From an uncultured Cohaesibacter sp. (lineage in GTDB: Bacteria > Pseudomonadota > Alphaproteobacteria > Rhizobiales > Cohaesibacteraceae): 64,000 nucleotides of DNA. Location of the stretch: contig NZ_OY781115.1 of NCBI RefSeq assembly GCF_963676485.1, forward strand, positions 1 through 64,000, in the 5' to 3' direction. Positions 26,278-36,108 of the stretch are shown piece by piece. The notes under the pieces were generated by a model. The model was given only the letters and a program-made list of their open reading frames with translations. It was not told the origin of the DNA and made no database searches. Each line of letters opens with the position of its first letter. Positions within the stretch are counted from its first letter, which is position 1. The translations under genes were made by a program, and so were the position numbers.

Positions 26278-29200
26278 ATGTTTCAAAATTTCCCATCCAT
26301 TACTGCCCTTTCGACTCGGTCGACGCAGCGGCATACCGCGCGGGGGCACCTTATAGCATGCACCGCTTTGACCGGAGTGCTCAGTATCGTTGGATGGGAA
26401 AGTCCAGCTCTGGCGGGTTCTGCACCGTCAAACTATGTGATCAGCAGTACTGAAATAGCGCCAATTGATGTGGATGCGCGCTACGGTGGCAGCGGCACCC
26501 TGCAGTTGACCCAGAGCGGGGCCATAAAAGTTACCAGCGACACGACCTATGCGATAGGTACGGAAGCGAGCAAGCCATGGACATTTCTGATCGATGGCAC
26601 AGTCCGTGCTGACGGACGATCCGGTGGCATCAACTCACACGCGAATGACACGATTATTGTCGGGGAGACGGGTGTCGTTGAATCTCTCAATGGTGGATCG
26701 GCCATTTACAATGGCATAGATGGGATCTCTATTGAGAATTCCGGGCGTATTACTGCTGACGTGTTCAGCATAATGCTCTCCAATGGTAGCCTTTCGCTAA
26801 CCAACAATGCTGGAGCCAAGATCGAAGGCACCGTACAAATGGCGTCGGGCGCGACAGGCAGCAACATCGATAATTCGGGCAGTATCGCTGGACGGGATAA
26901 CAGAAGTGCACTTCATCTTGTTGGCGATGCGACCATCTATAACCGTGCGGGGGGCACACTGTCCTCGGATAGCACCGTCGTCGAAGTCTCTTCTGGTATC
27001 GGATTTCTGGAAAATGCGGGCTCGATCACATCAACCAACGCGGTGAGTTACGATACCGCTGGTGTGAGATTCTCCAAATCCGGCACTGTCACCAACGCGC
27101 AGACAGGAAGCATCTCTGCCGATACAGGCGTGTTTTTTGGCGTTGGTTCTGAGATGCTAAGCGACAAGGCCACTCTGACAAACAGCGGCTCTATTACCGG
27201 CACAGACAAACATGGTGCACTATTTTGGGATCTCGAAGAAGCGAGCCTGACCAATAACGCGACTGGAACAATAGAGGGCGCATCTGTCGGAGCTTATTTT
27301 CTCGGTGTGGAAAATGGCGACATCACCAATGCCGGTACCATTCGCGGAAACTACGGCCTTTATCTGGGGCATGACACTAATGTTCCGACCAGCCATGTGA
27401 CCATCGCCAACTCGGGCACGATCGAGGGAACCGGCACATACGCCATATCGAAGACCAATGGTGTCAGCTATGACCTGACGCTCGACACCGGCTCAAACCT
27501 CATCGGAACAATTCAGGCGGACAGTAATGATACATTGACGCTCAAGGGCACGGGGAGCGAGGACGAGGATCTCAAGGGCTTTGGTACAATCACCATGGCA
27601 GGAAGTGCATGGACGCTGTCTGGTAGCGTTCAGGCTGACGCGCTCGCCCTGACCTCCGGCGCCCTGACGCTGAGTGGCTCGGACCTCTCTTTTGGTAGCG
27701 TTACCCTTGCCGATACGGCAAGGCTCATCGTCAACGGCAGTTTCTCAAAACCGGTCGCGACGACACTTTCCAACGGCGCGCGGCTTGGCGGCAGAGGCAC
27801 GGTTGGCGAAACCACGGTGAATTCTGGCGGCATTCTGAGCCCGGGCAATTCTATCGGCACGCTCAATGTGGCGGGAGACCTGACCTTCAACGCAGGTTCA
27901 GTCTACGAGGTTGAGACCGATCCGACGGGAACGGACAGTGACAAGACCATTGCAACCGGGAGTATTGTCATCAATGGCGGCACGGTGAAACATATCGGCT
28001 TTGCCGGCAATTACGCCCCGATGTCGACCTACAGAATTCTGGAGGGTGGCACGGGCCTAACCGGCTCCTTCGACGATCCCGTGACGTCCGACTATGCCTT
28101 TCTTGACGCCTCTCTGATCTATGATCGGGTCAACTACACGGTCGATCTGAAGCTTGCGCGCAACGACATCAGCTTCGCCGAAAAGGTGAACACAAGCAAC
28201 CAGCGCGCCGCCGCCACCGCCGCCGAGGCGGCCGGGCTTGGCAATGCAGTGTTTAATGCAGCAGCCCTTCTGCCCGACAATGCGGCAGTGCTCGGCGCAG
28301 CCTTTGACAGTCTCTCCGGTGAGGTCCATGCGAGTATGCAGTCAAGCCTTGTGAACGGGGCAGGCATGTTGCGCACTACGGTCAGCAATCGTCTGCGCTC
28401 TCTGGGAACTGACGGCGTCGCCCCTCTCGATCCCGTCCTTGGCTACGCAGCCCAGGCTACGTCTGCCTCTCCGACAGACAAGGTATTTGCCTCGAAAGAC
28501 AGTGGCTATTCGGTGAATATGCCTGAGATCTGGGGTGAGGGCTTCGGCTCTTGGAGCCAAAAGGATAGCAGCAGCAATGCTGCTTCGGTGAGCGAGAGCA
28601 CGGGTGGCTTCCTGATCGGGGCTGACGCGGCGGTCTCCGAGGCTGCGCGGCTTGGCGTGTTCGCCGGCTACGGTCGCACAGATCTAGAGGTATCCGGGCG
28701 CGGATCAAGCGCCTCGATCGATAGCTACCACGTAGGTACCTATGGCGTCAGTTCATTTGCTGCCGGAGCCGGTCTGCTCTCGTTGAGCGGCGGGGCTTCC
28801 TACAGTTGGAATGATATTGAAAGTGATCGAACGGTTGCTGTGGGCTCGCTCACCGGCACACCGAGCGCGAACTACAACGCCGGTACAGCCCAAATCTTTG
28901 GCGAGGCTGGCTGGAATATCGAGGTCGGGCCAGTCGGACAGCTGGAGCCCTTCGCTGGCCTTGCTTGGGTCGGCGTCTATACGGACGGCTTTGAGGAGAG
29001 AGGTGGTGCTGCTGCGCTGACAAGCCAGTCGCAGGACATGTCGACGCTCTTCTCGACTCTGGGCACACGCGGATCGACGACCGTTGCCCTTGGTGAGCAA
29101 TTGCTCGAACTTTCCGGGGCGCTCGGGTGGCGTCATGCTTTTGGTGATGTGACACCGGTTAGCACTGTGCGCTTTGACGGAGCAACTCCATTCTCCGTCG

Positions 29201-29355
29201 AAGGGGCATCGCTCTCACGCAACGCAGCGCTTCTGGAAGCAGGCGCATCGCTATCTCTGAGCGACAATGCGCGACTGGCTTTCGGCTACAAGGGGCAGAT
29301 TGGAGAAAATGCTCGCGAACATTCACTGAATGTCCATCTCTCCGCCCGGTTCTGA
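26278..29355 (+). CDS. Autotransporter (type Va) with beta-helix-like passenger
   Basis: 1025 residues. A long signal peptide (residues 1-47, hydrophobic core TALTGVLSIVG, cleavage after PALAG) precedes a passenger rich in short repeats such as NSGSITG, NSGRITAD and NAGTIRG, typical of a right-handed beta-helix. An autotransporter-associated repeat region lies near 500-560 (GGTVKHIGF, LSPGNSIGTLNVAGDL). The C-terminal barrel, about 745-1025, begins after MPEIWGEGFGSWSQ and ends in the aromatic terminus NVHLSARF. The barrel inserts into the outer membrane and exposes the passenger. No catalytic motif was recognised, so adhesion is likely but unproven. Confidence 0.9.
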   Translation: MFQNFPSITALSTRSTQRHTARGHLIACTALTGVLSIVGWESPALAGSAPSNYVISSTEIAPIDVDARYGGSGTLQLTQSGAIKVTSDTTYAIGTEASKPWTFLIDGTVRADGRSGGINSHANDTIIVGETGVVESLNGGSAIYNGIDGISIENSGRITADVFSIMLSNGSLSLTNNAGAKIEGTVQMASGATGSNIDNSGSIAGRDNRSALHLVGDATIYNRAGGTLSSDSTVVEVSSGIGFLENAGSITSTNAVSYDTAGVRFSKSGTVTNAQTGSISADTGVFFGVGSEMLSDKATLTNSGSITGTDKHGALFWDLEEASLTNNATGTIEGASVGAYFLGVENGDITNAGTIRGNYGLYLGHDTNVPTSHVTIANSGTIEGTGTYAISKTNGVSYDLTLDTGSNLIGTIQADSNDTLTLKGTGSEDEDLKGFGTITMAGSAWTLSGSVQADALALTSGALTLSGSDLSFGSVTLADTARLIVNGSFSKPVATTLSNGARLGGRGTVGETTVNSGGILSPGNSIGTLNVAGDLTFNAGSVYEVETDPTGTDSDKTIATGSIVINGGTVKHIGFAGNYAPMSTYRILEGGTGLTGSFDDPVTSDYAFLDASLIYDRVNYTVDLKLARNDISFAEKVNTSNQRAAATAAEAAGLGNAVFNAAALLPDNAAVLGAAFDSLSGEVHASMQSSLVNGAGMLRTTVSNRLRSLGTDGVAPLDPVLGYAAQATSASPTDKVFASKDSGYSVNMPEIWGEGFGSWSQKDSSSNAASVSESTGGFLIGADAAVSEAARLGVFAGYGRTDLEVSGRGSSASIDSYHVGTYGVSSFAAGAGLLSLSGGASYSWNDIESDRTVAVGSLTGTPSANYNAGTAQIFGEAGWNIEVGPVGQLEPFAGLAWVGVYTDGFEERGGAAALTSQSQDMSTLFSTLGTRGSTTVALGEQLLELSGALGWRHAFGDVTPVSTVRFDGATPFSVEGASLSRNAALLEAGASLSLSDNARLAFGYKGQIGENAREHSLNVHLSARF

Positions 29356-29399
29356 CAGACGCGATCTTCAGAAAAATACCTGCGAGTTGAAAAGGCCCC

Positions 29400-29420
29400 G
29401 CAGTCGGATCCGACTGCTTT
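29400..29420 (+). terminator. Palindromic hairpin after the autotransporter
   Basis: An 18-base perfect palindrome (29400-29417, arms GCAGTCG and CGACTGC around GATC) is followed by TTT. It lies 45 bases after the autotransporter stop and probably acts as its terminator, though the T-run is short. Confidence 0.45.
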
Positions 29421-29587
29421 GCTGCAAAAGCATTGTATCTGTTCTAGACTGACACTTTCAGTAAGAGCAGGGAATGCATACCGGCTTTAAGCGGGGCCAT
29501 TTTCAGGGAGATGTGCTCTTGTGGGCTATCCAGAGTTATAGTCGGCACGGCATAAGCTACCGGCGCTTGTCGAAAAGAGCTTCCTAG
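29411..29587 (+). pseudogene. IS6-family transposase N-terminal relic
   Basis: From ATG 29474 to the stop at 29587, 37 codons read MHTGFKRGHFQGDVLLWAIQ, then SYSRHGISYRRLSKRAS. This matches the N-terminus of IS6/IS26-type transposases, usually FKGRHFP.EIILLAVRWY.RYGISYRDLEEM. The frame stops before the DDE domain. About 60 bases upstream, GCTTTGCTGCAAAAGC resembles the IS6 terminal repeat (GGCTTTGTTGCAAA type). The remainder is missing, so this is a dead left-end fragment. The sequence from 29588 to 29761 has no recognised content. Confidence 0.65.
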
Positions 29588-29761
29588 GCCGCACTTAGCC
29601 CGGGACTTGTTCCGTTTTCATGCTTTGGTAGCCTTTTGAAGTCCGAAGAGGTGCGCCAGCAGATCATTCTGATCGCTGACCATCCAGCCGCGCTAAATCA
29701 TCAATGCTGCGCTAAAGGCAAAGGCTTTGCAAACGGCCTTCAAGGCGGCGTAATTCTTCCC

Positions 29762-30376
29762 TTACCCTTCACCAAACACGCTCACCGTGTCGATTGCCGG
29801 TGCGGTGAGCCATACGATCATTAAAGAAGCCAATTCAGCGACGGCCTCTTGCTTGCTAAGGCGCCCTTTTGCCATCGCCCCGGAGAGCGCATCGGCCGCA
29901 CCGATGACCGCAACAGACCTGCGCCTCACATCAGCATCAGGCAAAGGCGATAGCGGGATCAGCACTTTAGCATAAAGATCAACATATTCATCGATCATCA
30001 AGGCTTGATAGGCCTCCATTTTCGCATCCCCCTTCAGGGCTGCAGCAATCGCGTGGAACTCCGGCCCAACCGCTTCATGGCAATCCATATAGGCTTGCGC
30101 CAAATGACCCGCAGTATGTTCCAGGCTGGATGGCGTCTGTTCAAGCACGTCAAGTGTCGCCTGCACTTGCTGATCATTGATCTGCTTGTAAAGCGCGATC
30201 ATGAGCCCTGATCGCGTTTCAAAATGGGTGTAGGTAATCGGCTTGCTGACCCCTGCCCTTTCAGCAAGCGTGCCAAGCGAAAGAGCATCCGTACCGCTTT
30301 CCCGCACAATACGGCGCGCCGTTTCCAGCAACTGGGCTCGCCTTGCGGCTTTCGGCATTTTCTTACTCAAAATCAC
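29762..30376 (-). CDS. TetR family transcriptional regulator
   Basis: 204 residues from GTG 30376; a TTG at 30370 has better spacing to GGAGA, and an ATG lies at 30358, so the start is uncertain. The HTH is at about residues 14-60 (RRAQLLETARRIVRESGTDALSLGTLAERAG, then KPITYTHFETRSGL). The helical ligand domain is of unknown specificity. It is divergent from the NAD(P)-binding oxidoreductase at 30488, which it probably controls. Confidence 0.87.
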   Translation of the reverse strand: MILSKKMPKAARRAQLLETARRIVRESGTDALSLGTLAERAGVSKPITYTHFETRSGLMIALYKQINDQQVQATLDVLEQTPSSLEHTAGHLAQAYMDCHEAVGPEFHAIAAALKGDAKMEAYQALMIDEYVDLYAKVLIPLSPLPDADVRRRSVAVIGAADALSGAMAKGRLSKQEAVAELASLMIVWLTAPAIDTVSVFGEG

Positions 30377-30401
30377 TCTCCTGCGGTTGACGGAACGGGT
30401 A

Positions 30402-30422
30402 TACGCATCATATTACCAATAG
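30402..30422. promoter_or_regulatory. Candidate TetR operator in the divergent promoter
   Basis: TTAC and GTAA arms separated by five bases (in ATTACCAATAGTAAC) lie in the 111-base region between the divergent TetR and oxidoreductase genes. It is short and only suggestive. Confidence 0.3.
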
Positions 30423-30487
30423 TAACTTACTTATCGTAGCATAACTTTTCTCACAAACCCACCCGAAAAACCTGAAGGAATAACAAT

Positions 30488-31498
30488 ATGTCCTGTGATC
30501 CCATCCTGCTTGTCGGCGGTTCCGGCGTCGTTGGCCAACAAACCGCTCAGCATTTGCGCAACGCCCATCCAACGGTGCCGTTGCTGATTGGTGGTAGAGA
30601 CCTTGGCCGAGCCGAAGCCGTCGCTAAAAAGATTGGCAATGCAGAAGCCGTGGTTGTGGATCTTGATGCAGCCGACCTCAACCTGGGATCCCGCGCCGTA
30701 TCGGCGGTGGCTGTCTTCTTCAAGGATGATAAGATTGCCGCCCTCCGCTTTGCACAGGCGCGTGGTGTCCCGTATATCAGCATTTCATCTGGAGTTCAGG
30801 AAATCGGAACCGAAGTCGCTGCATTCATGCATAAGCCACAGGCCGCCCCCATTGTGCTCGGAGCTGAGTGGTTCATCGGTGCCGCAACCGTTCCCGCGAT
30901 GGATACAGCAAAAGATTTCAAGCAGGTAGACAGCGTTACCGTTCGAGCCGTGGTTGAAGAAGGCGATATTGGAGGCCCAGCCACGTACAAGGACATGGAA
31001 CGCTTGATCCAAGCCATGCCCGCCGTCCTTACGGTGAAAGACGGCAACTATCTCTGGCTTAAGGCAGAGGACACGCCAACCAGCTTGCAGGCAATTGACG
31101 GCACAGAAATGACAGCTGAGATATACTCGCCCTATGACGTCCTTTCGTTGGCCAATGAAACCGGCGCGGCAAACGTGGAGTTTCGCCTCGCGATCGGAGA
31201 AAGTTCTTCGAGCCGACGCGGTGAGCCCCTGTCAACTGAGATCATTATCGATATATACGGTAAGGATCCCGCGAACCAACCATTGCACAAGCGCCGCGCC
31301 GTGGTTCATCCAGAGGGCCAGATAGCATTGAGTGGTATGGGTGTTGCTCTTGTGCTGGAACGACTATTGGGCCTATCGGGCAGCCCGGTTGCTGCGGGCC
31401 TCTATTTCCCGTCTCAGCTTTTGGATCCGCAAGTCTATCTTACACGGCTCCATGAAGCAGGCGGCGAGAGTTTTATGATGAACGTTGACACGGACTAA
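30488..31498 (+). CDS. Saccharopine-dehydrogenase-like NAD(P)-binding oxidoreductase
   Basis: 336 residues. The Rossmann start ILLVGGSGVVGQQTAQHL (residues 6-23) and the GGRDLGRAEAVA second strand match the Sacchrp_dh_NADP domain. The C-terminal part is a catalytic domain of unassigned specificity. Such stand-alone proteins are often reductases of unknown substrate rather than lysine-pathway enzymes. It is divergent from a TetR gene and has no other partner. The ATG is preceded by GAAGGAA. Confidence 0.75.
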   Translation: MSCDPILLVGGSGVVGQQTAQHLRNAHPTVPLLIGGRDLGRAEAVAKKIGNAEAVVVDLDAADLNLGSRAVSAVAVFFKDDKIAALRFAQARGVPYISISSGVQEIGTEVAAFMHKPQAAPIVLGAEWFIGAATVPAMDTAKDFKQVDSVTVRAVVEEGDIGGPATYKDMERLIQAMPAVLTVKDGNYLWLKAEDTPTSLQAIDGTEMTAEIYSPYDVLSLANETGAANVEFRLAIGESSSSRRGEPLSTEIIIDIYGKDPANQPLHKRRAVVHPEGQIALSGMGVALVLERLLGLSGSPVAAGLYFPSQLLDPQVYLTRLHEAGGESFMMNVDTD

Positions 31499-31694
31499 GT
31501 CCGCCACAAACAAGCTAAGGCAGGTGGCTTTTGAAGCCTCCTGCCTCCCCTCAGAAAGCCTTACTCAAGCTCTAGCCCGATGGAGTAAGCGTATAGTCCG
31601 CTCTATTACAAAAAATAAGAGCATTTGCTGCTTTGCGGCGCTATCATCACCTGCTGAAAAGCCCTCTCCCGCATCAGACCATCCAGTCATCGGG

Positions 31695-32900
31695 TCAGTC
31701 CTGCCCCTCATCCCATTGCCCCGCCAGCTCGATCATCGCCAGAAGCTTGAGCGTATTGCCGTAATAATCCTCATCCTCAATGGGAATGGCAGCAAGCGCC
31801 GACCAGAGGGCATCGATCCAGCGCTGATCGCCTTCCAAATCACCGCTTCCAGCGACGGCGGCTGCGGAGAAAATGGCAATAAACGCGGCGGAGCCAGTGG
31901 ATTGATCTTCAGGGATGCTGCCATCGAGCCGATATGACGTCGCAATCTGAAACGGGTCATCTCCCGTCGTCTTGCGAATCCAGCGGTTGATCACGTTAAG
32001 ATGCGCTGCCGCACGCATGTCGTTCGTCTCGAGAAAATCGACCGAGAGGCGCCAGGGAAACCGAAGCGCGTTCCACGAGAATTGGCCATCACCTGCCTCT
32101 TCCAGAAAAAAGGCTTCTGCGGGCCGCGGTTTGTCGGGAAGCCCCACCAGAAAGTCAGGGACGAGCCCAGTATCTTCGGCATAGTCTTCTGAAATGCGAC
32201 CCCACACGCGATAACCACGATCCCGTATGGCCGACCAGCGGGCTGATTGATCGCCTGCGGCCCCAGCAAAGGCTGCGAAACTTGCCGGCATGAAGTCGGA
32301 CGAACGGGATGCGTGGGCATACGCCCCCTCAACGGCCCAGTCGCCAAGCCTCATCATGCCGTCTTCCGTGACATCACGCTCCAGAATGGCTGTCTGTGCG
32401 CGATCGAAAGCTTGGCGATAGCCACCCCATTTTCTGTCCGCCAGATAGAGCGCCAAAGCCGTATCGAGATCGCCGTCGGTTGCAGACATGTCGCCACCAT
32501 CGGCAGCATCTCGGCAATCGCGCGTCTGGTTCCACGCCATCAACCCAGCGCCAGAGCCCGCCGGGTGTGCGTTGTAGAACGAGACCATGGCCGCGAATTG
32601 CGCTTGTGCCGCGGGGTCGCGCGGGGCCATCTTGACGAGTGCGAGCATGCCATAACCATGCGCTTCGGAAACCGTAAGCGTGTCCGTTGCGCTGCCGCCC
32701 CAAGTGGGCTTTTCATCGCCGGAGGTATCGACATAGGCGCCGCCACACCCGGCGCGCAGATAGGTCTGTTTCCAGCCTGCCCAAAACGCATCCAGTGCTG
32801 CCAGCCGATCCGACTGAGGTTGCGAGGGGAACAAGGGAGCCGCAGCGAGAGGAAGCTGCAGCAAAGAAAGCCAGAGTAGCGTAAGAACAGTGCGCATCAT
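31695..32900 (-). CDS. Secreted glycoside hydrolase family 8 (endoglucanase/chitosanase type)
   Basis: 401 residues from ATG 32900, which follows AGGAG by 8 bases; the longer frame upstream lacks support. A signal peptide MMRTVLTLLWLSLLQLPLAAA is clear. The GH8 proton-donor region is VSEAHGYGMLALV and the ATDGDLDTALAL motif carries the conserved aspartate. Known GH8 enzymes cut beta-1,4-glucan, chitosan, xylan or lichenan; BcsZ of cellulose synthesis is a relative. No bcs genes lie nearby, so the substrate is open. Confidence 0.85.
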   Translation of the reverse strand: MMRTVLTLLWLSLLQLPLAAAPLFPSQPQSDRLAALDAFWAGWKQTYLRAGCGGAYVDTSGDEKPTWGGSATDTLTVSEAHGYGMLALVKMAPRDPAAQAQFAAMVSFYNAHPAGSGAGLMAWNQTRDCRDAADGGDMSATDGDLDTALALYLADRKWGGYRQAFDRAQTAILERDVTEDGMMRLGDWAVEGAYAHASRSSDFMPASFAAFAGAAGDQSARWSAIRDRGYRVWGRISEDYAEDTGLVPDFLVGLPDKPRPAEAFFLEEAGDGQFSWNALRFPWRLSVDFLETNDMRAAAHLNVINRWIRKTTGDDPFQIATSYRLDGSIPEDQSTGSAAFIAIFSAAAVAGSGDLEGDQRWIDALWSALAAIPIEDEDYYGNTLKLLAMIELAGQWDEGQD

Positions 32901-33022
32901 GATAAGGGCTCCTGCCAGACAGAATGTCTTCGGCCTCATTGAACGGTTCAATACTCGGAAACGCAAACACGTGACAAAGCAGTCTTTTCGACCTGGCGGC
33001 TGCGCCCAATGTCTCCTCCAAG

Positions 33023-33850
33023 TCAGGATAGCTCAGCGGACAACGCGGTGGTGCCGTTTTCACTTACGGGTTGGTAGATAACAAGCCGCAGATGCCTGTC
33101 TTCTTCGAGCATGAAGGTCGCATGCTCGTAAGGCATTGGCCCGGCCCCTTCGACGATGAAGCTCCTCTGTCCGCGGCAGCAGCCATGTACATCTTGGCGC
33201 CTCCACAGTTCTGCGAAGAGCGACGAGGCAACGACCAGTCCGTCAACCAACGCCATCATGTCTTCATCGTCGGGAGATACGGCAAAATCACGCCTGAAGC
33301 TCGCCACGATCTTTGGCGCATGGTGATCCCAGTCGATTATCCGCTGCGACAGGCGCGCATCGGAAAACAACATCCAAAGCATATTGCGCTCTTCCGGCGC
33401 TCGGGCTTCGAAATCGAACAGAGCATCGGAAGCCGCATTCCAGCCGATCACGTCCCATCGCAGATTAAGAACATGAGCGGGCCGGTCCCCAAGCCCATCA
33501 AGGAGCCGCCGAACAAAGCTGGGAATCTTACAGGTCCGCTTTGGTAGTGCTGGTGGCGGGCGATGATGGGCGAGTTGGAACAGGTGCCGACGTTCCGTCT
33601 CATCCAGCTTTAGCACCCGCGCGACATTATCGAGGAATGCGGATGAGACCGTGATCTCACGCCCCTGTTCGAGCCATGTATACCAGGTGAGGCCGACACC
33701 AGCGAGCGCTGCGACCTCCTCGCGGCGCAGGCCAGGCGTTCGCCGTCGGCCACCGCCGGGCAGCCCGACCGCCGATGGACAGAGAGCTTCACGACGGCTC
33801 CGCAGGAAGTTGCCGAGTTCAGTTCGCGTTCGGCTGAGGCGCTGATGCAT
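33023..33850 (-). CDS. XRE-HTH regulator with MmyB-type ligand domain
   Basis: 275 residues. The HTH spans about residues 8-80, with RRRTPGLRREEVAALAGVGL and WYTWLEQGREITVS, the pattern of MmyB/MLTR-type regulators. A PAS-like ligand-binding domain follows (WDVIGWNAASDALFDF). It is divergent from the DHA2 exporter at 33921 with only 70 bases between, so it very likely regulates that exporter. The ligand is unknown. Confidence 0.88.
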   Translation of the reverse strand: MHQRLSRTRTELGNFLRSRREALCPSAVGLPGGGRRRTPGLRREEVAALAGVGLTWYTWLEQGREITVSSAFLDNVARVLKLDETERRHLFQLAHHRPPPALPKRTCKIPSFVRRLLDGLGDRPAHVLNLRWDVIGWNAASDALFDFEARAPEERNMLWMLFSDARLSQRIIDWDHHAPKIVASFRRDFAVSPDDEDMMALVDGLVVASSLFAELWRRQDVHGCCRGQRSFIVEGAGPMPYEHATFMLEEDRHLRLVIYQPVSENGTTALSAELS

Positions 33851-33920
33851 GCCATTGCTTTCTGTAACAGTATAAAGACTCTTCTAGTAACATAATATAT
33901 GCGCCCTATTCTATCCGGAT

Positions 33921-35405
33921 ATGCAACAAATCCGGTTCCCGTCCATGTCAAACTGTCTGTCTTTAAATTCTCTCCCGTCTCCAGTCTCCGCGCGTCTCTC
34001 GCCTTGGGGGCTGGCTGTCTTGCTGACAGGGGCTTTCGTCGTTGTCTTTGACGTTTTTGTCGTCAACGTCGCCGTTCCCTCGCTCAAGGCGGATCTTAAA
34101 GCAGATCTCGCAGAGACAGGCATGGTGATCGCTGTCTATGCGCTTTCTTTTGGAGCGAGCCTTGTTGTCGGCGGTCGCCTTGGCGACATCTTCGGACGTC
34201 GGCGGATATTCTCGCTCGGCATGGCCAGTTTTGCGGTTGCCTCGCTGCTGTGCGGCCTCGCTCCGACGCCCACTTTCCTTATTGCCGCGCGAGTCATGCA
34301 AGGCTTTTGCGCTGCGCTGCTTTTCCCGCAAGTTTATGCAATCCTGCGTGTCCTTCACGATGAAGCAGGTCGGGCACGCGCCTTCGGTCTGCTCGGCATG
34401 ACGCTTGGACTTGCCGCGATTGCCGGTCAGCTTCTCGGTGGTCTGATGATTTGGAGCGATATTCTCGGCTTCGGCTGGCGGATTGTCTTTTTTATCAACC
34501 TGCCGATTGGGATCGGCGCAGCCGCGCTGGCCTGCGCCATACCGGAATCTCGGGTCTCTACGCCTGAAAGCCTTGATCTGCCGGGGGCGCTGCTCGCAGT
34601 CATTGGTCTGGGAATGCTTCTCATCCCGCTTCTTGAAGGCCCCTCGCTTGGCTGGCCGACTTGGACATGGACCAGTATCATTGCAACAATTCCTGTTTGC
34701 GGACTGTTTTTCAGGCGAGAATTACACATCAAGAAATGGGGAGCGGCTCCAATTGTGGACTTTCACATATTTGGCAATCGCGCTTTTTGTCTTTCAACAT
34801 GTGCCGTCATGCTCGTCTATTCGACGCCAACATGTTTCTTTTTGTGCTTTTCCTTCACGTTGCAGACGGGCCTCGGCCTAACGCCACTTGAAGCTGGCGG
34901 CATGCTGACACCAATGAGCATTGGCTTCATTTTGGCCTCGCTTTCTGCGCCGAAACTTTTCAGCCGGTTTGGTTCCTCGGCGGTCACTTTCGGAATGGGG
35001 ATCTATGCAATCGGTTTTTTGTGGTTAGGTCACTCAACCGCAAGTCTCGATGGTGGTTTGGAGAGCATCCCCTATCTTCTCGGCATGACGGCTTTCGGCT
35101 TCGGGCAAGGCCTATCCGGACCACCTCTTCTCAACATTGCGATAGGCGGCATTGAAAAGGAGTACGCAGGCATGGCGAGCGGCATCATATCCACCGTACA
35201 GCAACTCGGTGGAGCCTTCGGCATCGCCTTGGCGGGAGTGGTTTTTGCCGACGTCTTGTCCGGAGCAAAAGAGCAAGCGACGGCGAACCAATATGCACAA
35301 GCATTGTCCGACGCGATGTTCTGTGACTTCATCATCATGCTCATTGCATCCGGCTTGCTTATACTCGTTACGAACATATCGATCGCAGGCAAGGAAAATG
35401 GTTAG
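33921..35405 (+). CDS. MFS transporter, DHA2 (14-helix) family
   Basis: 494 residues; an internal ATG gives MSNCLSLN as a possible later start. Fourteen hydrophobic segments are spread over the length. The motif GGRLGDIFGRRRIFSLG sits in the first cytoplasmic loop, and GMTLGLAAIAGQLLGGLMI matches antiporter motif C. It should export toxic organic compounds using the proton gradient. It is divergent from the XRE/MmyB regulator. The intergenic region holds the repeated word GTAACA that may be part of its operator. Confidence 0.9.
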   Translation: MQQIRFPSMSNCLSLNSLPSPVSARLSPWGLAVLLTGAFVVVFDVFVVNVAVPSLKADLKADLAETGMVIAVYALSFGASLVVGGRLGDIFGRRRIFSLGMASFAVASLLCGLAPTPTFLIAARVMQGFCAALLFPQVYAILRVLHDEAGRARAFGLLGMTLGLAAIAGQLLGGLMIWSDILGFGWRIVFFINLPIGIGAAALACAIPESRVSTPESLDLPGALLAVIGLGMLLIPLLEGPSLGWPTWTWTSIIATIPVCGLFFRRELHIKKWGAAPIVDFHIFGNRAFCLSTCAVMLVYSTPTCFFLCFSFTLQTGLGLTPLEAGGMLTPMSIGFILASLSAPKLFSRFGSSAVTFGMGIYAIGFLWLGHSTASLDGGLESIPYLLGMTAFGFGQGLSGPPLLNIAIGGIEKEYAGMASGIISTVQQLGGAFGIALAGVVFADVLSGAKEQATANQYAQALSDAMFCDFIIMLIASGLLILVTNISIAGKENG

Positions 35406-35547
35406 GTGAGATACCCTAAATGCGCTGGAGTTTGAGAAATACTGACGATCAGATGGACAGTGTCTTTGCCATCATATGCTCCTATCTAAGAGAATAGGCC
35501 CCATTTCTCAGCTTGACTAATTTCCATATACGGAATAAATCCCTTAT

Positions 35548-36108
35548 ATGGAACAAAAGAATCTTTCGGAGAGCCACAAGCTGGCAAGTCATCTTCGCGG
35601 TCTCCGCGAAAAGCACCATCTGACGTTGACCGTCGTTGCTGAACGCAGCGGGTTGAGCAAGGCATCGCTCTCGCGCATCGAAAATGCGGAAGTCAGCCCA
35701 ACAGCTGAAACGCTTGGACGTCTGGCTGCAGTCTATGCGCTACCCATCTCTCAACTCCTGTCGCCGCTCGAACAGGATTTTCAACCCGTTGTGAGACGAA
35801 GCGAGCAGGCCACATGGCGCGATCCTGAACATGAATTTCTTCGCCGGAGTGTTTCCCCTTCGAACGGCCAGCTTTCCATTGAATTGATCGAAGGCGAATT
35901 AGGTAAGGGTCAACATATTGAATATTCGGCTCCCGCTGTCCCTGGCCAGGAGCACCATGTCTATGTGCTGTCCGGCCAGATGGAGCTAACCGTCGAAGGC
36001 ACACCCCATGATCTGCGGACAGGAGACTGCCTTCGATACATCCTGTTCGGCGCGACTTCTTTCAAAACCACGGTCTCTTCTTGCAAATATGTGATTGCCC
36101 TCTCATGA
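35548..36108 (+). CDS. XRE-HTH and cupin domain transcriptional regulator
   Basis: 186 residues. An N-terminal XRE HTH at about 12-66 (LRGLREKHHLTLTVVAERSG, then KASLSRIENAEVSPTAETLGRL) is followed by a linker and a C-terminal cupin (EHHVYVLSGQMELTVEGTPHDLRTGDCLRY). Such proteins control small-molecule metabolism or resistance. The stop overlaps the start of the GNAT gene (ATGA), so the two are co-translated and probably act on one compound. Confidence 0.87.
   Translation: MEQKNLSESHKLASHLRGLREKHHLTLTVVAERSGLSKASLSRIENAEVSPTAETLGRLAAVYALPISQLLSPLEQDFQPVVRRSEQATWRDPEHEFLRRSVSPSNGQLSIELIEGELGKGQHIEYSAPAVPGQEHHVYVLSGQMELTVEGTPHDLRTGDCLRYILFGATSFKTTVSSCKYVIALS

Noticed and set aside
28057-28388. 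Short minus-strand frames within the autotransporter gene
   Set aside because: They are shadows in a GC-rich coding region without start signals.
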